64,000 nucleotides of DNA, taken from the NCBI RefSeq assembly GCF_037038585.1, contig NC_092524.1, positions 45,345,001 to 45,409,000 of the forward strand. The letters run 5' to 3'. The notes below the pieces were generated by a model. It saw nothing but the letters and a program-made list of their open reading frames with translations, was not told the DNA's origin and searched no databases. The stretch comes from Patagioenas fasciata (lineage: Eukaryota > Chordata > Aves > Columbiformes > Columbidae). Position numbers and translations under genes: made by a program. This document shows, in pieces, positions 27,466-41,400 of the stretch; positions within the stretch are counted from its first letter, which is position 1; each line of letters starts with the position of its first letter.

Positions 27466-30400
27466 TTTTAACCTGGCTTGTATTTTCAGCATCACAGCAA
27501 ATAATAATTCAGATACACCAGTAACATTGTTTGAAAACAGTGCAAAAATTCAGATATCAAGGTTCCTTAAGGAAATTTAATTCAGAAACAACTTATTTTT
27601 CCCCACTACCAAGTCAGATGCAGTAATGTAATTAATAGATTTCAATATTTATGTTACAGTAGGTATGTTAGAATAAACAGTTACACAGAGGTTAACAGAT
27701 ACGCTGAAATTATGCATTCTGATACGTCCTTGATATTTTTTTCAAACTAGACAACCAGAAAGAAACCATCACAGTAAGTAATTTTTTTCTTAAAAAAATA
27801 AAAAAAAACAGAAGTAGGAGTGAGAGGGAGCAAATTGAAGATCATTAAAAAGATTGCAGGGCAAAAAACATGATCCTAGTAGAGCAACAATAACACGGAT
27901 TTCTCTAACTGTTCGCTGTTGTTACAAGTGGAAGGTGAAAGCGTGATAGTCAGAATAGCTACATTAGTCAGATTTGAGTATTTGAATTTACTGCAACTTC
28001 CAGGGCAAATACCTTTAAAAAGCTGTTTTTCTGTTTCAGTTTCCATTTTGGTTGGTTGGTTGGTTGTTGGGGGGAGGCGGGGGCGGCGGGGGGAGGGGGT
28101 TTTGGTTTGTTTGTTTGTTGGGGGTTTTCTACAAATCTTTAGATAAAATCAGTGCAGGGAGGCGGGGTGGGGAAGGTTGCAGATTTCAGGTCCTGTCTCT
28201 TGCTCATCTTCTGGATTTACTGTTCAATGCTGTTTATATAATCCTTGGCCACACCATGTATGATACACATCAATCTTGAAAATTCGATCCCTATCATAAC
28301 AGCATGTACTAACAGGCTAATTTAATCTGTCACTCCCACAGGCTTCTTTGATCACTGAAGCTGCATGTATATTTTGCCATGTTTTAACTTAACACTGAAT
28401 TAATGTTTAATTGCAGTTTCATGTTTGTCTAGGCTGATGAAAACAAAACAAATTGCTCAGTGAGTAAAAACCATACAGAACTGAAAAAGCTTGTCTGTGA
28501 CTTGTAATACAACTTATTGAATGATTGTGAATTTCTATTAACAGGTATGAAATCAAGGTGGGGAGGGTTATGCTTTGTTTGCAATCCTTATCTCTCATCT
28601 AATGTGAGTCAGAACTCATTAACCATTAACCCATTTAATTAAATGACCTCTTTATCAGAAAAGTGACTGTTTTCCCCAAGCAAAGAAAAATCAGCTGCCT
28701 AGTTATTGTTGTGATTAGCCAGAATTAAGTTAATGATATATCAGATGGAAAAGGTTGTACAGTGTTTTCCTTTGTGTAGTTCAAACAGAAACTCTCCAGT
28801 ATAACTCAATACAAAGATGATGAGGTCACAAATATCATGCTTATATTCAGAGCATCCAAGGCAGAGCTCACTCTGCTCACACAGGAAAAGACCAGCACCT
28901 CTAAAAGAGGAATAGGACAAAGACGTGTGAAATGCCCCACAGAGAGCCATCTCCATCTTTCGTTCAGTTAGACTCTGCCTTGCACAGAGGGATGCAGATG
29001 TGTAGTCAACTTTTATTGATCCAGGCACCTACAATACAACCTTGCAGGAGCTTGTGACTCACTGCGTCTATTGACTCACAGCTCCAAGTAAGCACTTGCT
29101 GCATAGGAAATCTCCGATGTGTAAGAACATTAGAAGTAATGAAAAATAATTATGCTGCAAAAGTCAGTTGCAGGAAGGGTCATGGTTTTTCTGTGCCATT
29201 TGAGCACCCCTTCTGCACTAAGACCACCAGAAGGTCAGACAAATGTGCCTTAGTCTTACACCATTCCCTCCATGTGTCACAAAGAGCAGCCATTAAGACA
29301 GAGACACAAGATTTAGGAGTTTTTATTATTATTGTGTCAAATCCCAGACTTCCAATATGTCCTTTGACATTCACCCACAGCTACAGGTGCCAAAAAAAGC
29401 CTTTATTAAAGCTTGCAGCTAAAGGTTTTACCACAAAGGAAACTGAGGGAGAAGGACAGTTATCTGTAAACTAGTGATGATGGTAATAAATTGCTTTATA
29501 TAACACTGTACAGAAAAGCAACATAGGAGGCTATGTGGTGATTTGTCTTAAGAAAATATGTGCAAAAAATTCAAGGTTCTGGCTATGGGTCACTGAGGTT
29601 CAGAATGGTACATTTTCCTGGGCCCATTTCCTAATAAAAGTTCACTTTCATTCACTGGAAAAGCAACTTCCACAGGATATATTTTTCTATCAATAAGATC
29701 TGCCTGTTCTTCTCCCACATCTGCCTCAGTATTCCCTACTGTCTCTGGTGGTTTCCCTCTCACTGGGGATTATTTCTCTTCTCCCTGTTCACAGGAAAAA
29801 TCTTCCCTGTCACTTCATCCATCTCAGGTAGGCCTCTGGTGTTTCTAGTCACGTCTCCTACCTCTCAGCCTTGAGAAACTATCTCATACCTTGAGCTGTG
29901 TGGCACTTGAGAGGTTCATCAAATACTTTATCTTCTTGATTCTCAGAATATTGTATTTTAACTAACTGAAATGGGCAATGTCTTTGAATACCTGGGCTTG
30001 GCAGCATCCCAAATAAGAACAACTTTCAAGTTCACACCGTCTGTTGGGTAGCTGTCACGCTGAGCCTGGGACATGCTGGATGACTTCTCTTTTGAACTCC
30101 ATTTCACTTTAATGGGTCTGTGGCCACAGCTTTAAAGAGTACATGGCCAAGATATTTATTGACGGTGCTATCAGGAGTGACATAGATGCTGAAGACAGGC
30201 AAACAAGTAATTAATTGCATGCAGATTCATTAACACTAGAGGACACATCCCTGGCCTGGGACTCAGTCAGCAAAGTGAAGTGCCTACCCGCAAAATCCAA
30301 GTGAATGGATGTTAACGTATTGGTTAAGACCAGGAACAGCAAGGAAAAAAAATTGCACGTGACTCCCTCAAGTAAAGGAGCAAGACTGAGGTTGGCTGCT

Positions 30401-32345
30401 ACAAGTCATTGAAATGTTCCTCCCCTGATATCTGGAGGAGACAGCCAGCTTCTCCAGTGCAAACAGTTAGGGCCAATGTGAGCACTTAATGAGTCTAAGA
30501 ATCTCATTCTTAAACACGCTCAGAGGCCTCTGTTCAATAAATGCTGCTTTTCAATGAGTGCCCAGTATGCAAAAGGTTAACAGTGTTAATATCTTGTTAA
30601 CAACAAGGTGCAATTTTCCTGTCTGGAGTTTCCTTACTGTTGGAGCATAGGATATTAGGGAGCAGAGGGTGGGTGAATTTGTACTGATTAATTGAATTAA
30701 TTTCCAGCTTAATTAAAATACATTGCGTACTACATATTTTGTTACAGAACTATAGAATGTCATGCCCTAAACAAATACGTTTGTCTTTTAAGATTTCCTT
30801 TGATTAGCACCAGCACAGTTAGCTTCTGAACAGAATGTACAGGCAGGCAGGACTTGCTGGGAGGAAGAAGGGGGAAAACCACCATGAAAGGTGCTATGCC
30901 TGGCACAATGGGGCAACCTAGTGTGCTTCTGGCTTCAGGAAAAAAACTGAAGAATGGGTTGTGGTTCACTGTAGGACTGACTTACAGTAGAAGCCAGTGC
31001 CATGCTGCTTACTGGTCCTTCTGCCAGCCTGCTGGCAGCCGTGTAGGGCTATGACATGAACAAAATGTTAGGGTGCTGGCTGATTCCTGGCTACAAGATA
31101 ATCTAAAATCATGACCTCAGCTATCATCCTTGTCTTTATTTTGAGCACCAGCAGTGTCAAAGCTGAAATAATCAATTATTAGAGGCTTGTGCTAAAACTG
31201 CATTATTAATAATTCCTCATCAGCAGAATTTTAACCCTTCACTGCTCCAATTCTCAAAAAAAAAAAAAAAAGTAGATGGCTAGTTTTGCTGCAAGACAGT
31301 TTCACATTCACAGTTTCTGACGTAGTACCACCTACATCTTGAGGTCACGACTCTGTTTCACCATCCACGTTAGCAACCACCACCCCCCCACACAACTCTC
31401 TGGTGATCATTTTTGTTGTTGCACCAGTTGAGTGCAGGCTAGAAAAGGACACTAGAAAACAAAACCATAGTAGTTGTATAGATTACTAGAGCCTGAAAGC
31501 ATGAAGGAACTAAACATCACTAATCCCCAGCACTTAAAAAAAGGGAACAAATACTCTATCTGTGTGATTGCAGAACAGCTACAAGCACACAGGTAGCAAG
31601 CCAGGTAGTCTGAGCAGCATGGGAGAGTAGAGGCCTGCTAAAGCTCTGTGCAATGCAGGTGAATACTAGTTTGCAATAATAAATCACAAGATGAAGTTAA
31701 CTGCTGCTTCCAAGCAACACAGTATGGCATCAGTTACTACATTGCGAGTGACTTGCACAGTGCAGACAAGAATTTTTTATTCAAAACAATTCAGTAGAGG
31801 ATAAATTCCATTGTGTAAACAAGCCCTTAGACCAGAGGTAGGCAAAGAACTGTGAATCTCACCCTGAACTTTTTGGTCAAGTTACTCTACAACCTTTTCA
31901 CAATCAGCATAGAAGTGTGTCACATATGCCACAGCCTGACAGCTGTGCAGGTGAAGAGATGAGTCATATAAATATTATTACAAAATTTTACATTTCCATC
32001 TAAGCAGCACACACATGGCCCTCCACAGCCTCACATACTGTAATCATTTAGATGGGTATTCACCTAAATGCTACCCAATACTACTGGATACTCTCTTCCT
32101 GTACAGATGTAAACAACTGAGTGGGCAGGAGGAAAGGAAGAATCTGGGCCCTATACACTTGAATGCCTGTGTTAGAGAACATATCCAGAAGTGTTGCTGT
32201 TTTTACAAGATATTTAGGACTTTAGTTCATTTCAAGATCCATTTCATGACAGTCAAAAATCTGAATGTAATTTTCAATGCTGTGTAGCCATCTGAAATTT
32301 AAGAACAATAATGTTCTGAACAGTCAGTGTTTCTTTCAGCTAAGG
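27466..32345. other. Anonymous noncoding DNA with a G-rich tract
   Basis: No gene was recognised. It contains the G-rich tract at 28,069-28,099 and an A run near 31,257-31,272. Two AT-rich, TAAT-rich stretches (about 28,595-28,740 and 30,480-30,770) are discussed as untested candidate conserved elements. Confidence 0.5.
28049..28121 (+). repeat. GGTT/G-rich/GTTT low-complexity tract with quadruplex potential
   Basis: GGTT tetranucleotide units (from 28,049) lead into a run of G blocks at 28,069-28,099. A TTTG-type repeat and a final G5 follow. The central part has at least five separate runs of three or more G with loops of one or two bases, meeting the usual G-quadruplex pattern on the plus strand. 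It is strikingly different from the AT-rich flanks. It may be just a hypermutable simple repeat. No adjacent promoter was recognised. Confidence 0.75.
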
Positions 32346-32482
32346 CAGGGGTATCAAACTCATTTTCACCAAAGGCCACATCAGCCTCACAGTTGCCTTC
32401 AAAGGGCCGATTGTAATTTTCGGATGGTATAAATGTAGGAGTAGTTACATTTATATGTATATAAATGTAGGAGTAGTTACAT
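32346..32482 (+). mobile_element. Broken copy of a hAT-like MITE
   Basis: It starts CAGGGGTATCAAACTC, a hAT-type terminus. It continues through CCACATCAGCCTCACAG and GCCTTCAAAGGGCCGA, closely matching the left arm of the complete element at 59,694. The right arm and terminus are missing. In their place, a 23-bp unit beginning TATAAATGTAGG occurs twice in direct orientation (32,428-32,450 and 32,460-32,482). That unit matches, inverted and with one mismatch over 20 bases, the loop region of the 59.7-kb copy. No matching 8-bp duplication was found to the right, so this copy is truncated or rearranged. Confidence 0.8.
32428..32482. repeat. 23-bp direct repeat inside the broken MITE
   Basis: Two exact copies of a 23-base unit (32,428-32,450 and 32,460-32,482) are separated by nine bases. 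They derive from the internal part of the hAT-like element and probably record replication slippage or an aberrant excision or repair event. Confidence 0.85.
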
Positions 32483-35400
32483 GGAACAGATATAGGAACG
32501 GTATGCACATTTGCGCATGAACCTGTTCTTCAGTAGTGGGACAAATTCAGTTCAGCTGTCGATTATGCAGCTGCACAGATCGCATTTAATACTTAATATT
32601 ACATAACTGAGAATATGAACAGGAGAGAATAACTCTGAGACATATAAAGCCTTAGATCTGAATGCTAATCCAGTAGGTGGGTGGGCTACAAGCTACAAGT
32701 TTGCACTAGCAGCAGGATGAAATATTTATCTGCTTTTTTCTCCTCTCTTTCAGCTTTCAGAATTTTAACTGTTTACTTCAATTTGCAGTTCTGACACAAG
32801 CTATCTCCCTTAAGGTTGCATAAAGTAAAATGACAGGTAGGCAAAAAGTACAGTCATATTTTAGCCAAACATTTGCCCAAGGAAGCTAGATTACCCAGAG
32901 TTTTGCTTTGCATTATGCCTTACACACACAGAGTAGTACTCCATGTAGGTGCCTATCAGAAAGAGAACAGCTGCCTTCTATAAAACTAGACAAGCTTCCT
33001 CCAGCATCTACTCATTGCCAGTAACCCCTCAGCTGTTGTTTTTTCATTGTCACTCAAAACTCTATGTTTCTAGCATTCAGATTTGATTCTACTAAAAATT
33101 TGGTTCAAGCGCTATAGCTATCCCACAAACTACAATGTGGTGTAACGATCTGAACAATCTTGAAATGAGAAAGTTTGAGTAGCATAATCTGCATAGACAT
33201 GGCCACATGATGCTTAGCAGAGTATAATTTATCCTGCTTCTGAGAAAAGTAAATTATCCATCCAGCCTTGTGCTGCTGCAGCAAGATTTCTACAAATACC
33301 CAAGTTGCCTCATTTAAAGCTAGAGTAGGCATCTATAAACAATATTGAAAGCTGCAGACTCAGACTCAGCTGCTTTTTCCTTGGATGGATTATATATCAA
33401 CAATATCCCATAGGAAAACACAAACGTAGAAGAAATCTTCCATAGTTGTGTATTCAAATATTTAACAATTCTGTGGCACACTCAAGCCAGGTTGTTCCAA
33501 GAGCTCAGATGCCACGAACTGAAATTTTGCAGTTCATCTGTTAAACACAAAACAGTTGTTAAACACCAAAACTGCAAGAAACCTTCAACACTGCTGTGCT
33601 CTTGAGGAAGAAACATAATGATGCCACTCTTAATGAATTTACTCTGAGGATCAAACTCTCTTTCTAAAGTCTGCCAACCTCAATGTGACTTTTAAACAGT
33701 GAAAGGACTTTCACCAAACACCTTTTTCATTCATGTAGCCTTATGATGCTACATTCAGTAACTGAACAACTAGCTGCACAGTGATGTCAGAATTCAACAA
33801 TACCTTTGTACAAGAGTGGGGTTTGCATCATTTTGATTTTTTAAAGACACAAAGTTCTGATCAGTTTGCTAAGATCTTGCAAGTTCTACTATGCATTAGA
33901 AAGGATTTGTTCTCAAAACACTAAAAATGCACATTGCCAACTACAAGCTATTTTTCAGAAGATAGTGTCATCCTTACTGAAAGAAATACCAGTAACTGCT
34001 ACATTTTGGGGTCATTAATATTATACTGTAAGATATTATGTGTGATACTGTAATATTTGTATTTTATATTGTTTAGAAGGTCTTCAGAAACTGAGTGGGA
34101 TTTGCAGAAATTATTATAGTTTGCTTACCTCTGCTCTCTCCAAATGAAATTCATTATATCACCAGTTTTATTTATAGCAGAACTAAATGGATGATTAGGC
34201 CTCTGGAGAATCAGTTGAAGCTTTTACTTGAGTAAAAAAATTATCCTAATTTTTACCGTCATTGCTGCAATGAGGGCTGTAAGAATCCACATAACCATTT
34301 CATTGCATCATAGCTATAAATAATAAAAAAACAGCCTTCTATTTTTGCTATTCTGGTAGGGCAAGACAAACCTAGGCTTAATTTTTTTCAACAAGTGTTG
34401 CACCTCCACTGTTTTGGGGACTGCAATAATCAGATAAGAGTTAATCATGGAGCTGCATCAGCTTGAGTTACTTTTGGAGAGCTGAAGCAAAAAGCCACTG
34501 GATGAAGAAGGGCTGTAATCATGCAGCAAATGGAAGTTATGTGTTCCTTGTGCTTCCCTACAGCTTCTTCTTCAAGGAGATTAAAGGCATGGAGAAAAAA
34601 ATCCTCAACAGGAAATCTTAGGCAGAAACTTTGAACAGAACTTGGAAACAGTTGAAAAGCCACAGTATGGAAAAAAGAGAGTCTGCAGAGAAGCAGATTG
34701 TAACTGAGCAGCAAGGACCTGCCCAAGCTTGCAAAGAGTAGCCAAATTTAGATAAAACCATGTGCGTCTAAGAATTTGTTATTTTAAACTTTTGTTTGCA
34801 AAACTCCTATGGAAAAGCAAACCATATGTTGCTCTGTGCAAATGGTTCCCACTGTAAGGAAACTGTAAGCTGTAGGGAAACACCTTAGATTCATGTTGCT
34901 GGAACCTATTGCCAATGCATAGCCACCACATGGTATCAGATGCAACTTTTAGTCTCACTCCTACGGTTCCTAGGTCTCCTCCTTGAGAGGAGGGCAAAGA
35001 GCAACTGGAGTTCTTGCAGTGCCAGAACCGGTTGCTAGAACAAAACAGTCAGCAGGTGACAAATACCAGCAGGACTCACCAGCAAAGAGGATGCTTCACA
35101 CTGGAATGTAGTCAGCACAGCCTGCAAGCCACCTCTGCTATTGGCTACTGGCTGGTAGGAGTGAAGGAAAATGGACCAGTCAGCCTAAATAATCCAGCCC
35201 TCTGGAAGGAGACAGGAAGGAATACTCTGCAGTTTTTCAACAGCAGGTCTGTTCCTATAATAGCAGCTGGACTGCAATGAAGAGGTATCTGACAATGTAC
35301 AACAACATTTGTCTTTGGCATTTTCCACAAATTGTTTGGGGTTTCTATAAATTAGTCTAACATCAACCTGGATATTCTCCCTATATAAATATGAAAAACT

Positions 35401-38400
35401 TAAGGGAAAGCAGAATATATTTATTTAAATGCATATATAAGCATGGAAAAAAAAAAACTATCTATTGCCTGAAATCTTTTTTCATAAATTAAAAAAAGGT
35501 CTCAATATGTAAAACCATCCAACAATAGTTTAATCTTAGCCTGGAAGGATAGTGCCCTCTGGTGATACAAATACAAATACCCTGTTATTTGAAAGTATCA
35601 AGTTAATCTCGATTTTCTTGTGACACTTCTAAGCAGCTGCACTAGACTACTCAATTTCCAAAGCTTTGTTTTTAAAATATGCTTAATTAAGAAGCTTTTA
35701 CTTTTAGCCAAGATATCTGATTACGTATGATTGCAAAAATCTAACAAATTAAGATGGTCTTACCTAATGCAAATAGCTGCTGACTGATGCTGCTACTCTG
35801 CACATTCTCAGTATTCATTATGGTTCATGGGAATTTTATAGAGGCAAGAGTTACATACTTTATGATTGTGCCTTTTGAGAATAAACGGGGGTCTAACATT
35901 CACTCATTGACTGCTCCAGTTGCCAGTAAGTTCATCTAGTTAACTACAGGAAAGAAAAATAACAGATAGTTCATATTTGATCGTATTTACAAAATAAATT
36001 CTACATCCATAACGTGTTCCACTGAAAATCTCACTAATTCATTCAAGTACAAGTAAATTTGAGTGAGGGGGAAGAGAAAAAAAAAAAGTAAATATTCACA
36101 AATAATCAACTGTGAAAAGGGCCAGAATATTGATTATACTATCCACATCACAATACTATCTGGTAGTACTCAGAGATACATCTCCTATATAAGTATGGAG
36201 AACATAACTAAATGCTGTGCAATTACTGTAATCTTCATTTCACCTCATATCATAGTTTATTGTTCTCTAAAATATCTACTTTGATTCAAATATTGCTACT
36301 ACAAGTCTACATCCCTCAAACAGGAAAAGAAAAAAAAAAAAAGAGGGATGTGAGGATTCTGAAAGAAGTTAATTCCTTCAGAGAGTGATACCTTAACTAG
36401 AAAAACACAGTAACAGAGAGTACAATTATACACATTTCTGACCAAAGTAGATAGATCCAATAGATGCTCATTTTACTCACCCATGACGAAGGAGTATAGG
36501 GACCAAAAGGGCAAGAGCAGCAGGGACCTGATTCACTTTCTCTCTGTAGAGGTTCCTGCAGTTACCTGCTATCCCTTGTATTGCTTTATCTTATTTTCAA
36601 ATTCTGGCAATATTAGAAAAGCATGTGCTAACTGGGCTATATTTAATATCTTTGCTAGGTTACAAGGGAAGTTTAGCAGAATCCTGCTTAAACTTGGTTG
36701 AACTTTCCATAGTAACCTTTTCTATCAAGGTGACAAGATTTTGTGACCAGTTTTTATTTTACTGGCAAACAACATATTTACAAATATTGGCAAAACTTAT
36801 GTAACCTTTTCCTAAGGCTGAAGAGTAAAAACCTTAGAGAAAGAGAGAATGCAGAAGGGGAAAGAAGCTACTGAAATTCTTCATACCGTGTTGATATCTT
36901 CAGTTTACAAAGATATTAGAGGAATAGACTAAATCCTAGTGCCACAGGAGCATCTGCTGAGAAGCTGGTAAGAAAAACACCTTTTGAACTCCTTTTACTA
37001 AGAAGCAGCAATTAAGACACAATTATGTGAACCCTGATGTGAACCTGCCTGCACTCATGAGAAGGGAAGCTGAGAAATTGAGAAATCTCATAGTCTGTGC
37101 CAGACGTGACATTTCTAATCACCAGCCGTGTCTCACACCGAATTTTTCCAGGCATTCAGATTGCAATTCCTTAGAGATTTTTTTTGTGTGTGTGTGTTTT
37201 TTGGTGGTTGTTGTTTGGTTTTGTTTTTTTTCCGTAGCTCTGTGCCCAGAACAAGAATCCTCTTCAAGGAGATTAAAGTAGGCTAATTCTGCCTTAGAAA
37301 AGGGTGAAAGCATGACAGCGAATAACAGGAAAGCCCTGGAGAGCTGCAGCACGCTGCCACGGCAGTCGGAGGAAGCATTGTCTGCCTTCCCACACACCAC
37401 AGCGAGAGCAGCAGTTGCCCTTAGACTGTTCAAGGACTACGCACTGCCTGTACCAGAGCTTTTTGCCACATCACATGGTCTGGTGACCCAAACAATTCCC
37501 TCTGCCTATACTGTTATCACTCTAGCTGGTTCTGTAGTGGCAAGCATCATGATAATAATGCAATAAATTGTCTAGGATGTCCCTAAAAACAGGATAGCTT
37601 CAAGGTTTTAAGTAGTTCCCCTCACAGAAATACTTGAGAAACAAAGGACAACAGCAAATGACCACTGAAATGAAAGAAGATTCAGCTTCATTCTCCTTTT
37701 CCAAGATAGGTCTATACAAATATTCAAGCAGAGCTTCACTGTGTGTATCTGTCCTACTGTCTTTTAACAGCTCTGTGTTTTACAACAGATTTAGTTTTGA
37801 GAATTTGAAGATGGGGATAGTAAGAAAGCAAATTTCATCTGAATCTATGTTAGTGAACAAATTTAAAGTAGCATTAATGTTGTATTTCCAGGTGATAAAA
37901 AATTGCATTCTTATAATTGAGTTAAATGACTTTCTGTACGCTGCTTTTCAAAATTTAAGCAGTAATTGTGTCGGGGAAGAGTACATAAAATGTAGTTTAA
38001 AAGTTGCAAATTAAGTTGCCAGTAGAAATGCTTCTGTTTTCCTGAGAGCAGAAAATTATTTAAGTGAAATCTGCTTTCATTTAACCAGTACTTCTTACAA
38101 GGGATCTTTGTGAAGCAAGATGCAGTTCTGCAAATTAGTCTGCATTTTCCACTGTTTTAGATATTTGCACTTGTTTTCTAAAGAAAATAGTTGGGTCAGA
38201 CGTGTAAAATGTTGAGTAGTCAGGATCGTAATGCTAAAAGCTTCAGCTATGCATTTAAATTTTCCATGAGCATTTGACATTACTAAAACCTGTCAGTGTT
38301 AAAAAGACAGGTATAAATTACTGTCTTTATCATTTAAATAGCAGCAAGAACAGGAAAGAAAAGTATTTGAATTTAAAATCAAATAAGCAAGATGTAATAT

Positions 38401-41400
38401 GCTGCTGAGCTACCTTAAGGCTTTTTAAATTGTCCATCGGTCATATTGTTCTAGAGGGAGTTGATAGATACACTGCACTTCTGAAACTAAGAAATTTGCT
38501 TGCATGTGTAGGTCTTTGTTTTGGAGTAGTTTGGACATGTGGAACAGCAGGCAGTGCCAGAATTAAGCTTGCTATTCCTCCTCTTCCTCCCCCACTCCCA
38601 GCAGCAGAAACAGATCAAGCTCTGTGTGGCTCATATCCTTGCTCCTCTTCCCACAGCAAGAGCTAGGGTTAGATCAGGCTTCAGTCTTCATGTAAGACAA
38701 TTAAGTTTTGATACAGTGCTATAAAGTCTTCCACTGATCTTGTTATTGCTAGTGCCCAGCTCTCTTTTCTGATTTCCAGTTATTCATTGGCCCCTGCCCT
38801 GTATGTGCTAAACAGCTAATAGTGAAAATCTATCAACTCATAAAGAGCGGCTCCCCCAAATTAAGAGTGAAAATAGAACAAAGCTCATATACCTTGATCC
38901 TACGATGCAGATTAAAAACATAATGAAGAGCTATTACCACTTTAACATGCATAATTGTGTATTCTATAAAGGAATTCTTAGAAATTAGGATTTTAAGGGG
39001 AAAAAGCATGCTGTCAGTAAATAGGTGAGGATACCAATACAGGGTGCTCATATGGATGAGCTTCATTATACATGAACTAAGCTTTTGCAAGATTACGAAA
39101 AAAAAGACTAGAAAACAGTACTTGAAGCAGTCCAAGAAGGTTGCTTTGAGAGAGGTGCATCACTGGAAGGGTTATTTTTAGTTATTATTGTTTCATGTGT
39201 TACATCATTATCTTCATCATCATTATTGTCCCACTCGGGATGACATCTGAACACTTTTCATCATATTTAGGAATCCAAATCCACAGAAATAATGGAGAGT
39301 TGCCTCTGATATCACCCATCAGAAGAAAAATAGCATGAGAGGTTTTAAGATCTCCTTAAGTACTAAGCTTCCAATTGACAAGATAGAGTAAAATACAAAG
39401 GAGTCTGATAATAGGACAGTTGTCAAGTAAAACACAGAACTTCTAAAAACAGAAGGGGAAAAATACAATAACAGGTTAAAATACTTAAAAGATTGCAATA
39501 TAGGCTGTGTTCTTAAGTATTCTATTATCTATCACAGCTCCTACAAAACATATGGATGAAGAATATTGACTTTCTTCCTCCTGTTGAAATCGATTTATAG
39601 AACAGCTCTATTTCTTCTTCTATTTGGTACCCTATTTAACATTCTTAGTTCTACCCCTGTGATTTACTGTGTCGGCATATCAAAGATTTCAGTAATATAG
39701 GACACACTCATTTGGACAGGAAAGAGACTATTCCTGGGAAAACTGAAAGCTGGAAATTATCACAGAATTATAGTCTGTCTGATGTGTTAGTTTAAAAACA
39801 CACTATGCTACATAGTGTGACTCAATAGCAAAAGAGACCAATGAAGAACTTTCTTCCAAAAAAAGTTGTTTTGTTGATTTGAAGGGGGAGGGTGGGGAAG
39901 GAACTGCAGTGAAATTGTAGCAAAATATTCCTCTAAGGGTGCCATAGGATGCCAATAATAATTCTGGGAGATCAAGAAGTTTTAAAATATTTATAAGTTC
40001 TACTTTTAAAAGCTCAGCTGATGCCTCAAATTTTAGCAGTCTCTAAATAGCACCTGGTAACTCAAGCATAACAGAGCACAAAATGCCACTGGTGCAACAC
40101 AGTGATAGGCAGCGTGAGCCTCCAGAACATCACAGAGGAGAGTAAAGTGAATGACATTTCTTTTCGAAGTAGGAATTGCACACGTGAACAGGGCACCTAG
40201 AGATCTGTGCCCAAAGTACAGCTAAATAAAAACAGTAAAGAAGATTCCACAAGAAGGAAACATAATTGAGTGTGACTAATTTTTAGGTGCTCTCTGAATA
40301 TTTTGCCAATTCCTTTCTGTTTTGTTTGACCTTTATGAGTTTTGTTTGTTTTGCTCTTTAAGGAGAACAACCGTTGCAAGAACCAGCACTGCGAAGTCTT
40401 CAAACTAGTCCCGGAAGAGGACATTAGGTTGTGTAGCCCAGAAGGAGAACAAGGCACAGAACTGAGGATAGGAAGAAAGTAAGGAATAATATTTAGAGGA
40501 AATTATCAACAGCTCAGGACTGAGTTGGGACAGCATGACATGGGAATAGGAAAAGAACGGTGAACTACTTGGAAAAAAAGATAAATGTTTTTAATTATAA
40601 CTAATTATTAATGCAATGAACATTTTCCTTCACAAATGGAGAAGTTGTTTTTCAGCAGCTCTTGGATGGAATTGCTTCTTTGGGGCTATGAGACTTGTTT
40701 TCTTTTCCCAGTGCCTGGCATACAACTCACTTTAGCCCTCTGTTTCAATTTTAAAATCTGCAGAATCAAAAGAAGGAAATAGTACTTCCTTCACCACACA
40801 AAATGCTGAAAGGCATTTAGATAGCAAGTGTTATTGAGTCAGTATGCTTGATCTACAGATTACCACCGGCAATCTGTCCACTGTCTCACTACTTTGCACT
40901 GCACCCAGAACAATTTATTAACCTGGATCAAAATGACAGCACATCGCCATCATCCAAGTCTGGAGGTTTTTCATGCCAGTTTTGCTTGGTTAATTAACCA
41001 TACTGGAGGGCAACAACATGCTCAGTTGCTGAGGTTTTATTAAACTTCGTCTTGTTTTGTACATCAGGTATCAACATTAAGTTGCTTATATCTGTGTTGT
41101 TTTTTAAATACCATTGAAGATAATCAGATCTTTATATTCGTTAATCTTACTAAGTTCAACTAGAGTGCTGTGCAGTTTGCCTGTACCTACTATCACCACT
41201 GCCATGACACTGGTTTGAAATATAGTGTTTAAGGAACATCGCATAAGCAAAACTAATTACTCCTTGTTTTACTGTCATATGTGAATTTTATATGAAATAA
41301 AGCAGAAAACAGTAAACATTTTTCAAGGTTAAATACTGCCCTAAGCAATTCTGTAGAAACTATTACTATGAATAATTTAAATTAAAACGAATGCTTAATT

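Noticed and set aside
37027..37566. Cluster of overlapping frames on both strands, possible exon
   Set aside because: No recognisable protein, no consistent splice sites, and part of the sequence is a T/GT-rich simple run.
39740..39785. CACAGAATTATAG word, resembling a CR1 3' tail
   Set aside because: The sequence on either side does not continue as CR1. The match is too short to support an element.
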